NCBI RefSeq assembly: GCF_014805625.2
Contig: NW_023998414.1
Span: 7,827,190 to 7,891,189 of the forward strand
Length of the DNA stretch: 64,000 bases
From: Glossina fuscipes
Taxonomy: Eukaryota > Arthropoda > Insecta > Diptera > Glossinidae
Direction: 5' to 3'
Part shown: positions 1-12,846 of the stretch, in pieces
How positions within the stretch are numbered: the first letter of the stretch is position 1
Layout: each line of letters opens with the position of its first letter
Program-made: the position numbers and the translations under genes
Notes under the pieces: generated by a model
What the model was told of the DNA's origin: nothing
Database searches by the model: none
What the model saw: only the letters and a program-made list of their open reading frames with translations

Positions 1-124
1 CGACGTCTATCCACGAGATTTTCGTATTTGTACCTGACCAGCAGCTGATATAATTTATGGAATTATTGATTTGATTGTTTTTGTGCGTTGTTCGGGTATT
101 GAAAAACTAATGAAGTATTGAGAA

Positions 125-540
125 ACTATAACATTGGGTATGCGTGGTCCATTTTTCCCATTTCTTTACAGCATCAGCTCATAAAATATATGCTCAAATT
201 TTATCTGCTGTAGTTTATGAATAACAAGCAAAAAGTCAATTTTTTATTCCTTTTGAAAAACAGAACTGTTTTCGGTTTACATAGTGTTATAGGCGTATGC
301 TTAGATCAATTTCGTCCATTGTCAATACCAATGCGTGCAAGAGTTTTCAATTTTTGTGCCAAATTTGAAGTTGGTAGCCTCATTTCTGCGAACAGATGGA
401 CAGACGGACATGTTTAAATCGATTTAGAATTTGACACTGATTAGGAATCTCTGTAGGATCTCTGAAGCTTGCTTTTGACGCTGTAAACATTTTGAAAAAA
501 TTTGATGTAACTCATCCTTCGTAGTAAATAAAAATTCAAA
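125..540 (-). repeat. Dispersed repeat family B copy
   Basis: It shares with copies at 9.25, 27.3 and 35.5 kb the blocks TTTTGAAAAACAGAACTGTT, CAATACCAATGCGTGCAAGAG, GCCAAATTTGAAGTTGGTAGC and CAGATGGACAGACGGACATG, followed by TCTCTGAAGCTTGCTTTTGA. Oriented so that the GTCCGTCTGTC tract reads on the minus strand. An open frame of 66 codons inside it is not conserved between copies. Confidence 0.7.
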
Positions 541-789
541 CATAATTTGAAGAAGAAACTCAACTATAAACTGTGCAGGGAATTTTCATTTCGTATATTC
601 ACCAGATTTCGCCTCCATATACAACTTTCACGTCTACCTGATAAGTGTATGGCATTAATAAAAAATATGTACATAGAGGCCCTCGTAAGAAAGTTAATTG
701 GAAATACTTTTCTTTCTAAAATTCTAGTTTTCTAATGCGATTTTGTTCTTTGACTTTTTATGGCCTAAATCACTCCTATGGTATGCAGT

Positions 790-970
790 AACCAGAAGCA
801 CACCAGAAGGCGACAAGCATTACATAGACGGATGGACAGATAGACGGATAAGGCTTATATCGATCCAGAAATTGATGCTGATTGAAAATGTATATATTAT
901 GTGTGGTCTCTGAAGGTTCCTTCTGGAAAATGAATATATCCCGGATCCTTCGTCGATGGATCGAATAAAA
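790..970 (-). repeat. Dispersed repeat family B, short fragment
   Basis: Contains GACGGATGGACAGATAGACGG, CGATCCAGAAATTGATGCTGATTG, and GGTCTCTGAAGGTTCCTTCTGG, the side of family B next to its tract. Confidence 0.65.
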
Positions 971-1615
971 AATATAAAAAGTGTTAAGTCGCCAACAACT
1001 CTGACAATTGCGGATTTAAAAATTACCTTTAATTACATGTCTTCAGAATCTATAAATATTCTAAATAAAAGCTCTTGTCATCGATTTATGATCCAATTAC
1101 GATACTCAAGCTAAATGTGTCACGTCAAATGAGTCACCTGAGATGAATGACTCTCCAATATTCGTATGCAACTTTCGTATTTATTTTCAATTTAATTTCT
1201 ATGTATTAGCTGTTATGTAAGTAAACTGAATACTTTTTCCAATGTAATCCGTTATATCAGATCTTAGTCGCACAATTTTGTACTTATTGTGATTGCAAAT
1301 GTCTAGCGCGTGGATATTGCAATCTAATTATAATAGGCCGTTAAAAATGGCTTTAAGATTACATATGTATTAATGAGCGAATACATAAATAAATAAAATA
1401 TTGAATAATTTATAGTGACTGATCAGGTATATGCACTCTAGTCCATGAACGAAATTTATTAATTTACTCTGCCGAAGCGTAAGCGTAAATAAAATGGCAT
1501 CTTGCAAGGATATTAGATCGATCCAAAATGTGCATTTTATTATTTCTGAATCATGCGGAATTTTGCCTAATATCGGAAGGGAGCTAAAGAAGTACCGATT
1601 TGCATTATGTAAATA
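971..1615. other. No gene recognised
   Basis: AT-rich sequence with stops in all frames. Apart from the edge of a family B fragment I see nothing identifiable. Confidence 0.5.
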
Positions 1616-1907
1616 CTTCAGAACAACTCATCTTAAAATAATTCAAACTATTATCATCAATTTGGTACTTTTACTTCTCTACCGAGTAAGGGCGTAGTGT
1701 GATCATATATGGCCCTATAAATACATTCACGTGAATATATTTTATCACATCAGTTATATCACTTCAGAAAAACTTATCTTAAGACAATTCAAACTATTAT
1801 CATCTGTTTGGTACTTTACTTCTCTAACGAGTAAGGGCGTAGTGTGACTACATATGGCCTTATACATGCATTCACGTGAATATATTTTATCATATCAGTT
1901 ATATCTG
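1616..1907. repeat. 146-bp tandem duplication
   Basis: Copy 1 (1616-1761) and copy 2 (1762-1907) match along almost their whole length. Shared blocks are TTCAAACTATTATCATC, CGAGTAAGGGCGTAGTGTGA and CATTCACGTGAATATATTTTATCA. The copies differ by scattered substitutions and a one-base gap. CATTCACGTGAATA contains a short palindrome around CACGTG. There is no coding frame shared by both units. Confidence 0.9.
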
Positions 1908-2611
1908 ATTACTACAAACTACGGAATGTAAAAAAACAATGGCCGTACAGCAGGTCAAGATTTTAGACTTTTTTACCAATAATAATAAACTTTATCGGAT
2001 TACTGATATCAATTTTTATACGGTGGAGATTATACCAAGTCAGTTATCGTCATTTTCTCAATACACCGCAGTATCTCAAAGTCGTTAAAACTTGCATTCG
2101 ATCGAAAATGTATACTGGACTGGAACGGTGGCTGGCCGCCTTTGAAACATCTAACATATGCGGTAAAAATATCAATTTTCTGAGCAGAAAATTTTGTATC
2201 AAAAAAACTAATGATTGACTCCTCAGACCAGCAGCACTAAATAAGGAAAATTTGATGTCCAATCTCTTGGTCATCGAATGCATAAATCATTAGTGACTTT
2301 TTCTTTTTTTTTTAAACTTGGGCAGAGAGAACTTAACAAAAACTCTATTGAACTTCTATAGAATTGGAATATAAATAAATAGAAATAAATAAAAACAACT
2401 TAATGAAAACACAACTTTTTTTATTAGGAAAATAATTTTTTTTTACTAAATAAACATTTCTTGCCTTTTATTTTTTTTAATTTTCAAATTTTTCTTTTCT
2501 AAGCCAAGCTTTTCTCTATCCTTTTCTAACTTTCTTTGTCAGAGTTTTGCTCATATCCTCGATAAATTTTCATTTTTCCTCCGCTCTTACTTTCGTAAAG
2601 AAACTTACTTG
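1908..2611. other. No gene recognised
   Basis: T-rich sequence (notably 2300-2510) with short chance ORFs only; no motif, repeat family or RNA gene seen. Confidence 0.5.
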
Positions 2612-3065
2612 CTTGCCCTACACCATTGATTGTACAAAACTATATTAAATTTGCGCGAATGTACGTAACACCCAAAAGGCCTTGAAGTAGATCCCCTTTT
2701 TATTATATCGTTCGATTTAGAATCACCTTCTAAATCGCTTTGAGAATCGATGTAAGCTTGCCTGTCCGTTTGTATGTTTTGCTTTCTTGTCTACAACTTA
2801 TAATCGCAATTTTTAACTGACCTTGACAAAGTTCGGTACACTGATGTGTTTTGGCCAAAGGACGAACGCTATTGGCAATGATACGAATTGAATCACTTTT
2901 TCGACCACTTCTCGTATAAAATCTTATTTTAAAAAATCGTTATATGTATACATGTAGGATGGCATGAAATATCTAATGGTGCACCACAATGTTGTTACTT
3001 GTCTTTTAGTTACTATTATCATAAACATTTTTACCCACAAAGTGAAAATTTGACCTCATTTATGG
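2612..3065 (+). repeat. Dispersed repeat family A, 5' half
   Basis: It starts with the family A left end (CCCTACACCATT...) and runs through TTATATCGTTCGATTTAGAATCA, the CTGTCCGTTTG tract, and the block TGATGTGTTTTGGCCAAAGGACGAACGCTATTG. It breaks off after a degraded middle. It has no coding potential. Confidence 0.75.
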
Positions 3066-3689
3066 AAAAGTTATAGAGAACCGTTTCAGCTCTCTATTGA
3101 ACTATTTCAACTGCAAGTTCTACGTACAACCTGACCAGTGTTGCGAATGAGGTTACAGGTTGCGTAAGCGTAAGCATGCTATAATTGTTGTTGTAATTAA
3201 ATACACATTATTATGTTCCTTATACGCAACCATGTAATCGCCTACGAAACCTATTAGAGAGGTAACCTACCTAAGATAATATGTAGATACATTCATCCAA
3301 AGAGCATACCCAACCATATGTTCGGTACGTTTTTGCACGCGGAGTGCGGTATGAATTTTTTATTTAACTTGATAAACACTAACAACACGGGAAAGTTGAA
3401 CGATCAGAAATTTGCATAGTTTAAAAAGAATGAAATTTATTCGCTTATGGTAGGTAGCATTTATACATAACTCATACGGTATGTTTTATTTATGTCCTCT
3501 CTTTTAGATCCTCTGCTTGTTAGATTCGAGGGAAAAAGCTGGATTTTGTAGTCAGTGATATCAAGAATGATTTCCCTTAAAGGCATTTAAATATCTATGG
3601 GCTGACTGGAAAAAGAAAGCCTTTGTACTAGATTTCCCTTAAAAATTAAACCAACAAATTTTTTGAGAGGATAATGAAAAGTAAAATCA
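3066..3689. other. No gene recognised
   Basis: Sequence between two family A copies of opposite orientation. It may include worn repeat, but nothing could be matched. Confidence 0.5.
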
Positions 3690-4015
3690 ACAAGTAAAAG
3701 CACTATAGTACGACAAGTTCCATTACCACTCCGCTTAGTGCAATAATGTAACAACTTTTATGTAACAACTTTTATAGAAAAAAAGGCATTATAAACGAAT
3801 CGTTTTGCGTAGAGTTTGTCCTTTTTTCCATCAAACTATCTTAAAAATTACGACTTGTAAGTTGAATATATGAAAACAAGACGGACAGATGGACAGACAC
3901 GCTTTCTACGAGTGTTTCTGAATCAAGCAGTATGACAAAATATAGATCTATCTCAACCAATTCGGCCATTACATATATCCGCACAAACGTAACATAACCT
4001 TATAGCACAAGAGGA
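3690..4015 (-). repeat. Dispersed repeat family A, internally deleted copy
   Basis: Both ends are recognisable in reverse: the right end as CAAGTAAAAGCACTATAGT, and GACGGACAGATGGACAGAC with the tract before the left end. The middle of the element is missing, leaving about 330 bases. It includes a 15-bp direct repeat, GTAACAACTTTTAT, twice at about 3748-3777. Confidence 0.65.
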
Positions 4016-4989
4016 GTGAGTTATAAAAATTCATTAAGTACATCTTGAGCCGCACTTCATATAATGTACATAGAAAGATTTTCGTTAAGAAAAGCTTCAC
4101 AAGGACATTGCTTGTCATAATGATAGCTTATGATGTTGTTATAGGTCCGTTGTCGTATTAAACGCTCACCCACTGTTCATGGTAACATTTTTCGTTATTC
4201 TCAGCAATTTTATTAGTAGCTTCAGTTATACTAACGATCATCTGTATTATAATAACTCAGAAACACACCTAAATAAAACTGCGTTTAACCCGAATACCTG
4301 GCATCATCATGTATAACATAAAAGAGAAACGAATCCAACAAAATTAATATTACATGTATGGAGATGGCATACACAAAGTCTTTCAGCAAGGCGTGGCATT
4401 TTGAAATTCACGTCAATTTTAAGCTATCAGGATACAACCGTTAGCGCAATCACATATGACTAATTAAAAGTAGTGGGTTTTCAGATATATTCGCTCGGCA
4501 TGTGATGACTGAGCGCTGGATATGCTTGCATAACATTATCATTTTTTGAAGAAAATTATTATGAAGAAGGAAGACTATCTTCGTTTGTCTAATTATGTAA
4601 TTATGTAAAAAGTGTCGCAAATTCCAAAGGAAGTAATTGAATAACCTCTCACCTCTCACCCCTCACTAGAGCAATAGAGAATAGTTTGGAGCGATTTCTA
4701 GGCTGGCAGTGTAATTGGGCAATAATTTCTCGTAAATGCTGTCGATTCGATCCCTATCGTAAGTGTATTGCGCTATCGAATGATGGACATCGACTGCAAT
4801 TTTTTTATTTTTTTTTTTTATTTTCCGCTTGAAATTAATGCTGCGGATATGTATATCTAGCAGAACGGTGTCACCTTGTGCCTGATGTCATCACGTGAAA
4901 CAATCGCATAAAATGGTAGATTTTCTTACAAACTACTTAGTAGAACGTTTCAGTCGGAGAGAGTATTTATCAAATAGCTTTGTTCCCGT
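4016..4989. other. No gene recognised
   Basis: AT-rich; the longest frame is 69 codons and shows no motif. The end near 4900-4990 may hold the undetermined 5' part of the following non-LTR element. Confidence 0.5.
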
Positions 4990-7300
4990 TAAGTTGGTTC
5001 GACCTAGCTGCCCCGAATTTCTTCGCACTAAGTTGGACATTTAGAAAAATGGTAGGGTTTTTAAACTAAATGGAGGCGTACTAATCGCCATTCATGATAG
5101 CATATCATTGAAGCTGGTTTTATCACCCGGCAACATAGTTTTGACTCTGCCAACATTGAGTTCGTTTGTATCCGACTTATGCTGAGTCATCTTTCGCTAA
5201 ATGTTACTTGCGCTTATATATGTCCTGCACTGGACGTTTCTCTGTATTGGGAACATCTTTAGTTAGTTAAAAATGATTGCAAGAAATCCTCAATTGATTT
5301 CTTCTTCAAACCGGAAGTTCGAATTTAATCAAAGCTATTGCATCTTGTCAGCTTATACTGATGTCTGATATAATTATCCTATCCTATACTGCGTTTATTA
5401 TTATCTTAACCAAGACATGCTTTCAGTTTTAGGGAACCTTAATTTATCTTATGTAAGCTGAAAGGGAGATGAACACATTGCATCTCATTTTCCTTTGTCT
5501 TATCCTTGAATGTTTATCGAGTTTTTTAATGGGTTTTGTGAATCATTGTGACACTATTGCGTCCGACTTTTTCTAATGATATCAATTCGACAATTTCTCG
5601 CATTGACCCTAACCTGAGGACATCTGCTGTCCAACATTGTCTATAACTTTGACTAATGACTTCGAAATACAACTGTCTACTAAAAAGTCCAGGTTTTCAT
5701 TACTCAAACCTCATTGATTTGCTATCTGCGCTTTCACGGCACTTCGCTTATAACGACATTGAAAATCTTTGTTTGAAATTTATAAAATACTTCTTCCTAT
5801 TGCATCAGTTAGTTATTCGATATAACTTAACAAACACTTAAATATTCTTCGTAATAGAAGAAGTAGACTGTTTAAAAAATTGAAACGGACCGGATCTCTT
5901 GCGTATTACATTTGATATTCTGATGTTAGAGACCAATACTACTCGAAGTCAAAAGACAAGTTCACATTAAACCTAAGAACTTTTATAAATTTATCAATTC
6001 TAGACGGAAACTCTCCTATCGAAGTTGCACTACACAAGCCTTAAATTCTCGAATGCGTCTCGAATGCGTCTCTTATAAGTGACGTTTTTGAAAAATCTTA
6101 TGCCGTTATCGATATACATTGCAATAACTATACCTATTCTGTGGAAAACTATGATGTTTTCCCGTTTATTGATTTCTCGCTTGAGGAAGCGTATAGGTCG
6201 CTGAGCATAGTGAAATTCTCGAACTTTCCCGATGCACATAGAATGTGTACTTGTAAAGTCTCATCAGGGCCTGTGTCGATCTCCTTCACATTCTTCGCGT
6301 GTCTATCTTCAATAATTCTCTAAGTAAGGACAAGCTATTCAAAGTGTAAATAATTGAACAGCCTATCCTTCACCTATAATGTCCATTGTTTTTTACTGCC
6401 AACATGATTTTGTAAAGTGTAGATCTACGTACACCGATCTATTAGAATTAACTATTGACATTTTTCACTCTTTTCCTAGGCATAAGCAAGCTGACGTCAG
6501 AGGGCGTACACAAAAAATTTTATTATATTCAAGTTTATCTCGAATGATCCCGGAAACGATCGGCGAATGTTATGCAATTGTATACGGAATTCGACCATTT
6601 TGACGTTCACCAATGGTGTAGAAGTCTTTAGTTTATTTCGTTCCATTGATAACATCGTTACTTATGGGGCGTCGCAAATCGCAAATTGTCTCTCTCGTGG
6701 CAAACACTAACTCAAAATTTCACTTACTTACTTTAGGTATATTGAAAATTTCAAAAGAATTTCACGACCCTTTTAAATCGGAACGCCTGTATACCACACT
6801 GGTTCGGCCTACTCTTGAATATTCAATTATGGTCTGGGCAGCCTTTTACCGATACCATGCCGATCTTCTTGAGTTTATCCAAAGCAAAATTTTTTTCTCT
6901 TTGCCCTATCGCCATATGGGAATAGATTGAAACTCGTCAATCTACACAGGCATGAGACTTGCTAGGTCTAATATTTATTGTCAAGCTAATACGGGGAAAT
7001 ATTTACTCACCGATCTCACTTGGGAAAATTTATTCCAATACATTGTCTAGGCTTACTAGGCACTATGTACCATACTATCAGCTTCATGATCTTTTTCGTT
7101 TGCTTTATCAGATTTATAATGGGAATTTGTTGATTCTATATACAAGAGGCGAAGAAACTCTCTTTTACCAATCTAGTCATCTGACATGCCTGGTTTACTC
7201 GATTGTAGATATATCTACGTATGTGCACGAGCTTATACTGTTTCCATTGCTAAATATGAGGGGGATATTGTCGTATAATGTAGATATATGAGTTAATTTA
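4990..7300 (+). mobile_element. Degenerate non-LTR retrotransposon (Jockey/CR1-like), EN plus RT
   Basis: Broken plus-strand reading frames line up in the order expected for ORF2 of a non-LTR retrotransposon. Around 5060-5270 the frame contains GGVLIAIHDS, then a match to the EFVCIR...LSLNVTC block of an APE-type endonuclease. The linker between endonuclease and reverse transcriptase follows at about 5640-6100. Around 6379-6500 there is QHDFVKCRSTYTDLLEL, the RT 'QHGF..RSTVTNLLEF' block. At 6646-6930 the end of the RT thumb is seen (LYTTLVRPTLEYSIMVW, then an RVHVDRIE-like region). The 3' part (6960-7300) keeps the pattern of the conserved tail. Many stops and frameshifts show a dead copy. 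The YADD region is not preserved recognisably. The outer ends and any target duplication were not found, so boundaries are approximate. Confidence 0.85.
6646..6930 (+). pseudogene. Reverse transcriptase C-terminal fragment of the 5.0-7.3 kb element
   Basis: This 94-codon open stretch carries the RT block LVRPTLEYSIMVWAAFYRYH, found near the end of the reverse transcriptase of Jockey/CR1-type elements, preceded by a KEFHDPF-like segment usual just before it. It is the best-preserved part of the surrounding relic and has no independent function. It continues with homology in other frames after the stop. Confidence 0.85.
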
Positions 7301-7879
7301 TGTACGTGTATAGGAAAGTCCTCAGTTTGTGTACATACATACATACATACAGTACAAGCAATTAGGTGCTATCATCTACTTATATAAGATGTATTTAGCC
7401 GGGTATCGGATGCAAGCATCAATGCATATAAATAAATATGTATAATATTTTTGAGTAGATATATATGTATATGTACGCATTTTTGGATACACAAATGTGT
7501 TGTCTCTCTTCAGTTTCGAATGTAGTGAATAATTTTTTCTTTTTTTAGATAACTTTATCATATGTCCTGAAAATCTATTTATATATTTTTGCACATAGAT
7601 AGTGTCATGCAAGCATTCCAGTTTATATAATCCTTATATTGCATATATACAATATTGCAAATAATAATATATTGAATAAATAAATAAATAAAACCCAATA
7701 GTTCAGAGATTATATAAAGAATTTTGCTTTTACGACATTGTTTTTTGTGTTTTGCATCAATTGTGAGAAAATTTGCCGATGAATCAATCTATCATCTTTA
7801 AAGTACGAGATTACCATCAATAGAAGAAGGAGTACAACTCATTTCATTGTATTCCTCTTTGATGTATTAAAAAGTTGCA

Positions 7880-8460
7880 AAAATCTTGGCCATTTTTTCA
7901 CTTGAAAAAGTCGTTTGTTGAGAAAAATCGGTCCAGTATATAGTATTAACTAAAATTTTTTCCATCATTTTCTACAATATTGGTCCATATTTCTGGCAAC
8001 GTGACGATATCGTGTCGAAAGAAGTTGTACTGATTTGGCGGCGATCCAGCCAACGACCGTTTTTCGCATTTCTTCAACGTCGCGGCCAAGCCAAACTGCA
8101 TCGATCCGAACAGAAGATATCATGTGTGATGAGTGCCCCGAGAGTGTATCGTTGGGGAACTCTTTGCAACGACTGGCCAAAATGGCATATTTAGTAAATT
8201 TACGAGATAAGCATTGTTCCTTTCCGTGGACCTTTTTCATCGCATGTAAACGTCTAGAAAGTGTTGATTCAACAACTGTTCGCATGTTCTTGAGAGAGTT
8301 TGAGCTACGTTTTCGTCCAATAAGTCCTCCAATTCATTGTTGTCGAGTATTTGTGGTTCTGCAAGCGGTTTTTTTGCCAATGACATCAAAATCATCACTT
8401 TTACATCTCTGAAACGAAAATAGACGATTGGGATATGATGGAGGACCATAGGTCACCATA
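7880..8460 (-). mobile_element. Internally deleted, degenerate mariner (Tc1/mariner superfamily)
   Basis: The minus strand encodes, in shifting frames, an N-terminal FRDGDFDV block and the helix-turn-helix region ending in STLSRRLHAMKK, typical of mariner transposases (8450-8220). After only about 100 bases it jumps to the C-terminal region: a degraded SPDIAPSDYHLFRSM block seen as YLLFGSMQFGLA (about 8130-8090), then FFRHDIVTLPEIWTNIVEN at 8020-7965, the usual end of the protein. The central part carrying the first two catalytic aspartates is missing, and the third catalytic position in the PSD block reads as a TGA stop. It is therefore a dead deletion derivative. Inverted terminal repeats were not located with certainty. 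Confidence 0.85.
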
Positions 8461-9249
8461 GGCTTCTGAATGTGTTTGACGGACTTCGGCAGCAGATTTC
8501 TTCAAGTTAAATAACAACAAAAATGTATGCGGAAAATGCAATTTCAGGGTTCAATGGGGAGGGAGTAGGGAGGAAGGTCAAAACCATCGAATTCAACTGT
8601 TATTTACCTTGGTATTTCGCATTTCTTCATCATTTTTACCTGTAGAAATTGCTGAGCAAAATTTTGGCAACCGCTTAATAATGTGATCGCACGACCCGAT
8701 ATAAAACGAATACAAAACTCCCGTATCTATCTATGCAGCTAAGTTCTTTGCAAGCGTGGCTAACGCAATATTCCAATAAAGATTGGAAGAAGGGAGAAAG
8801 ATACGATGAGAAATGGAAAATCTAAGTAAAACCATCAAGTAAAGAAAATAAGAGTTAGGCAAATTTTCGTTGCAATCAAAAATTAGTTTTTTACAAGGCA
8901 AACACACCTTCATACAATATGCAAGAAAAATTGCATTTTGTTAATTGTAGGCAAGTCCGTTAGAAGATTTAGATCATTCCTAAATTTATCTTATAAAATT
9001 TGCCTTAAATCAATGTCTTTTATGAATCACAAAAAAAAAAAAATTTTTTTCATCTGCTAAATATCTTTTATAAATTATGAATTACGGTTTTGTACCGAAT
9101 ATTGTTAGAGAGATTATAGAGACGGATATTATCTATTTTCAAAGAGGAAATGTTGTCCGCTAGCTAAGAACTTGTGCTACAAGACAACTACATTATAGAT
9201 TGCTATCTCAATTCTTGCATCAATAAGCTTTCCAAGAAGACCGATAGAT
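8461..9249. other. No gene recognised
   Basis: Flank of the mariner relic; AT-rich with a poly-A/poly-T junction at about 9031-9050. No coding frame supported. Confidence 0.5.
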
Positions 9250-9620
9250 AGACGTGCAAGTTAAAACCGACGACGAACACCATCTTGAATCAAGAATAGT
9301 TAGATTGTATATTGATGCATTGTTTTATTTGCCACAAATCCAAAGGATAATAAATCATTGTCGCCCTATGCTTTTATTTATTGTCAGCCTGTCAAAATTT
9401 TTCATTTTTGCGACCACGAGTGCCTCAACAACACACCACAAGTAGACACAAAAACCCGTTTACGGACAGACATGACTTAATCAATTGAGAATTTCATGCT
9501 TATATACCGAGTATATATATATATATATATATATACATATATACTTTATAGCGTCTCTGAAGCTTCCTTTTAAGCAAAATCAATTTACCCCAAATCCTTC
9601 AGTAATGGTTATAGTAATAA
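9250..9620 (-). repeat. Dispersed repeat family B copy with internal TA array
   Basis: Carries the family B blocks CACAAGTAGACACAAAAACC, ACGGACAGACATGACTTAATCAATTGAG, and GCGTCTCTGAAGCTTCCTTTTAAGC. A (TA)n array (9511-9533) has grown inside the ATATATGTA-like part between them. Confidence 0.7.
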
Positions 9621-10896
9621 GAGAAAACTTTAACATGACATTAATTCGCTTTAAATAAACGACGAAATAATTATTCAGCGACAATATATTTATATTGAAA
9701 ATTGAATTATGTCAGTTGTTTTCCGTTTAATAGTTGAAAACTTTGGTTTGATCTAACATATTGTGTCCCATATTCCTTCAGCAAGAGCTTTTCAATGAAA
9801 ACGTTAATCATATTCAGTCAATAAGACATATACATATGTATGTATGTATGTATGTATGTATAGTGGCCTTATTAATAGTACAAGTTATTATTTTTCTTTT
9901 AAATCAATAAAAATGTTTCGATTAATTGAAAGGAATTATTGTTAATAATTAATACAAATGTTAATAAAAGAAAAAAAAATGTTTGTAAAGATATTGTACG
10001 TATATGCATATATATATATATATATATACAAATATATATAATAAACGAACTAACGGGCAGATACACTTTCAAGGTTTCATACGATGAAACGAACAAAATA
10101 CGTCAGCGACAGCAGCAAATAGCGCAGCGAAATAAAAAAAAAAATACCAAAATAAATAAATAAAATAAAATTAATATTATAAAACAATAAACAAAAGCAA
10201 TGAAACTTTAGTAAATCGAATAAACAAAAAATATGAAAAACAATATAAATAATAATAAATTTGAAAAAAAAAATATATATATATATATATTTATGTATTT
10301 ATATGTATATGTATACAATAATAGTAATAAGTAATAACGATCAATAATAGATAAGAGAGAATTAATAAAGTACATAATTAATATAAAGGATAAAAACGTG
10401 TTATGGCAAAAAACTTAAAAATTTTAGGTTATGCATGACTTTGTGCCTGCACATCGTTAGAGGAAAAAAATTCTTGAAAAGTAAATGAAAATAAAAAGCA
10501 AAAAAATATTTTTTTTTGTTATGTTAAAGCTATAAATGCACTCTGTCAGTTACTTACCCTAATGTAGTAAATGTAAAGTAGTAAAACTGCAGCAACGTAG
10601 TTATACGTTTAATATGATGTATGTATGTATGTATGTATGGATGTATATACGTGTAAATGTGCGTGTGTATGTTACAATTCATTACACATACGCAGGAAAC
10701 GAGACGAGTTCATTGTAATAAGCCACACACGCATTCACTTTATCATCTACTATTAAAATAAGCCGTAATGAGAACAAGAGAGGAAAGTGAAGAACACGAA
10801 GGGAGCCGAGAGTATCGTTAATATTGACTCTGTTACTCGCCTTCTGGTGAAAGTTAATTAACTTAAGGTATTTTCCAAATGAAAAGCAATAACGAA

Positions 10897-10928
<32 letters not shown>

Positions 10929-11205
10929 TAAGAGAAGAAACAATAAAAAGTTTACTTGGAAAATTTCTAAGAAAATTTTTTCATTCCAATGTGTTAATAA
11001 CTATTTTCTTTTCTTAGTTGTTGTTATTATTGTTGCCTTGTTTCGTCAAAATAGAAAGAAACTATGATGAAGACGATAACAACAACGATGATACGACTTT
11101 CTTTGTTATGCAAGCAGAAAAATTAGTACGAAATAACACGAAAAAAAAAAAATTCTTTTTTTTTTTGTGCTTCTACTGATTATTGTCGTTTGAGCTGGTT
11201 GTCAG

Positions 11206-11270
11206 TGATGTTGCTGCTGCTGCTGTTGTTGTTGTTGTTGTTGTTGTTCTTCTTCTTCTTGTTGTTGTTA
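11206..11270. repeat. Trinucleotide array (TGC)n(TTG)n(TTC)n
   Basis: Consecutive runs of GCT/TGC, then GTT, then CTT, then GTT. It could encode Gln/Asn or Leu repeats, but there is no supported gene on either strand, so it is treated as simple repeat. Confidence 0.85.
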
Positions 11271-11463
11271 TTGCTTTTACTGTCGTTTAGTTTTGCACTG
11301 TACGTAATTTTTTATTTTTTCGATGTTTTTTTTCTTTTCTTTTTTTTTTTTTTTTGCGTTTTTGTTTGCTACTCTGGCATTCGCCTAATAACACGAGCAA
11401 AGAACGTGAACAGACAAGCTGGCAGGCGAAAGAAAAATAAAACACACACAATCAAACAGATAT

Positions 11464-11520
11464 ATGAATAGAGAGATAGAGAGACAGAGAGAAATAGAGA
11501 GAGAGAGTGAGAGAGAAAGA
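11464..11520. repeat. GA-rich purine tract
   Basis: An imperfect GAGA run of about 55 bases. GAGA-type tracts are binding sites for GAGA factor at fly promoters. Here no promoter is proven, so only the repeat is claimed. Confidence 0.8.
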
Positions 11521-11592
11521 GCAAAAGGCGACGACACAGCCACGCGAAATAGCATTGACGACGACTACTAATGTCTGTATATGCTATATATC

Positions 11593-11633
<41 letters not shown>

Positions 11634-12785
11634 GCAATATGTATGTAGCATAGTCGTCAACCAGCAACACAGTAAAAAACACGATGACGATGTGAAAACC
11701 AAAGAAAACAAACACTGAAAAAATGTACATTTTGTTCGGTTTTATTTTTGAGTTGTTGCTGTTTGTGCTGCTATTACTGCGGTTAGCTCTTTGCTACTTT
11801 GATCGCTAAACAAATGAGAGCAGAAAAGAAAACGCAAAAACCAAAAAAGCAAGAAAAAAAAAAGAAACAGAAAATAGTGTGATATAAACCCCAACACGAA
11901 GATATTAACGATTACAAGATACGATCATTTACGAGTAAATGCCATTAGCAAGCAACAATAATAAAAGCAAATAGTTCTAAAAGCAAAATACGATTAAAAC
12001 TTGACGCTCCGTTTCCAAAAAAAAAAAATTTTTTTTTTTTTTTTTGCTTCTCTATTTTCATTTCTTTTTCATATCAGTCGCTTTTTGTGCTGTTTGTATA
12101 AACATTTTGCAAAACTTCGTATGAGACCCGAATCCGAAAACCCACACATACAATAAACAAAATTTTTCAATTTTGTTAGGCACCACTACTTCGCTTTGTT
12201 CGGTTCCTATTATTTTGTATAAAATAATGTATTGTTGTTATTATTTTTTTTCTTTCTTTTATACCTAATTTCTATGTGGTCTGGCCTGATGTATGATGTA
12301 AAACGCATTTAATCTGTGTATGTCTGTGTTGGCTAACCTCGCTCGTTCACATGGTATTCATGGTAGAGTCGTTCATTGTGTTGTTGTATAACGTTTTGGT
12401 TTTGCGGGGAACGGGAATGGTGATGGGTGAACGGGAAGGAGGGGGCGAAGTCAGCTCGTTTTAGTAGGCAACAAAGCTTAGCTGTGTTAAGGCATTTAGC
12501 TATTCATCAGTTAGTGAAATTCATACACGTATGCACTCGGCTTGTGTACTATGAGAATATACTAAATGTCCAATATTTTTTTTTTTGTTTTTTTTGTTTT
12601 TTTTTTTTTTATACATACATATGTACCACCTATAAATATTTGCTTGCAATAGTTGTGTGGGTTTTTATTTACATATTTTTTTTATTTTTTTTATTTTGTT
12701 TTTTATTTTTTATTTATATGTATTGTTAAGTTTTGAGAATGTATTGCGGTTTTTTCAATGATTATAAGTACATGTGTATATTATT

Positions 12786-12786
<1 letters not shown>

Positions 12787-12836
<50 letters not shown>

Positions 12837-12846
12837 ATATGTATGT
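12787..12846. repeat. (TA)n/(TATG)n microsatellite
   Basis: About 20 TA units followed by TATG units. Confidence 0.9.

Noticed and set aside
7962..8412. Plus-strand ORFs of 60 and 125 codons
   Set aside because: They are antisense to the mariner relic, whose homology is on the minus strand.
11190..11471. 93-codon Leu/Phe-rich ORF that could look like a membrane protein
   Set aside because: Leu and Phe come from GTT/CTT triplets and poly-T tracts, with no other coding evidence.
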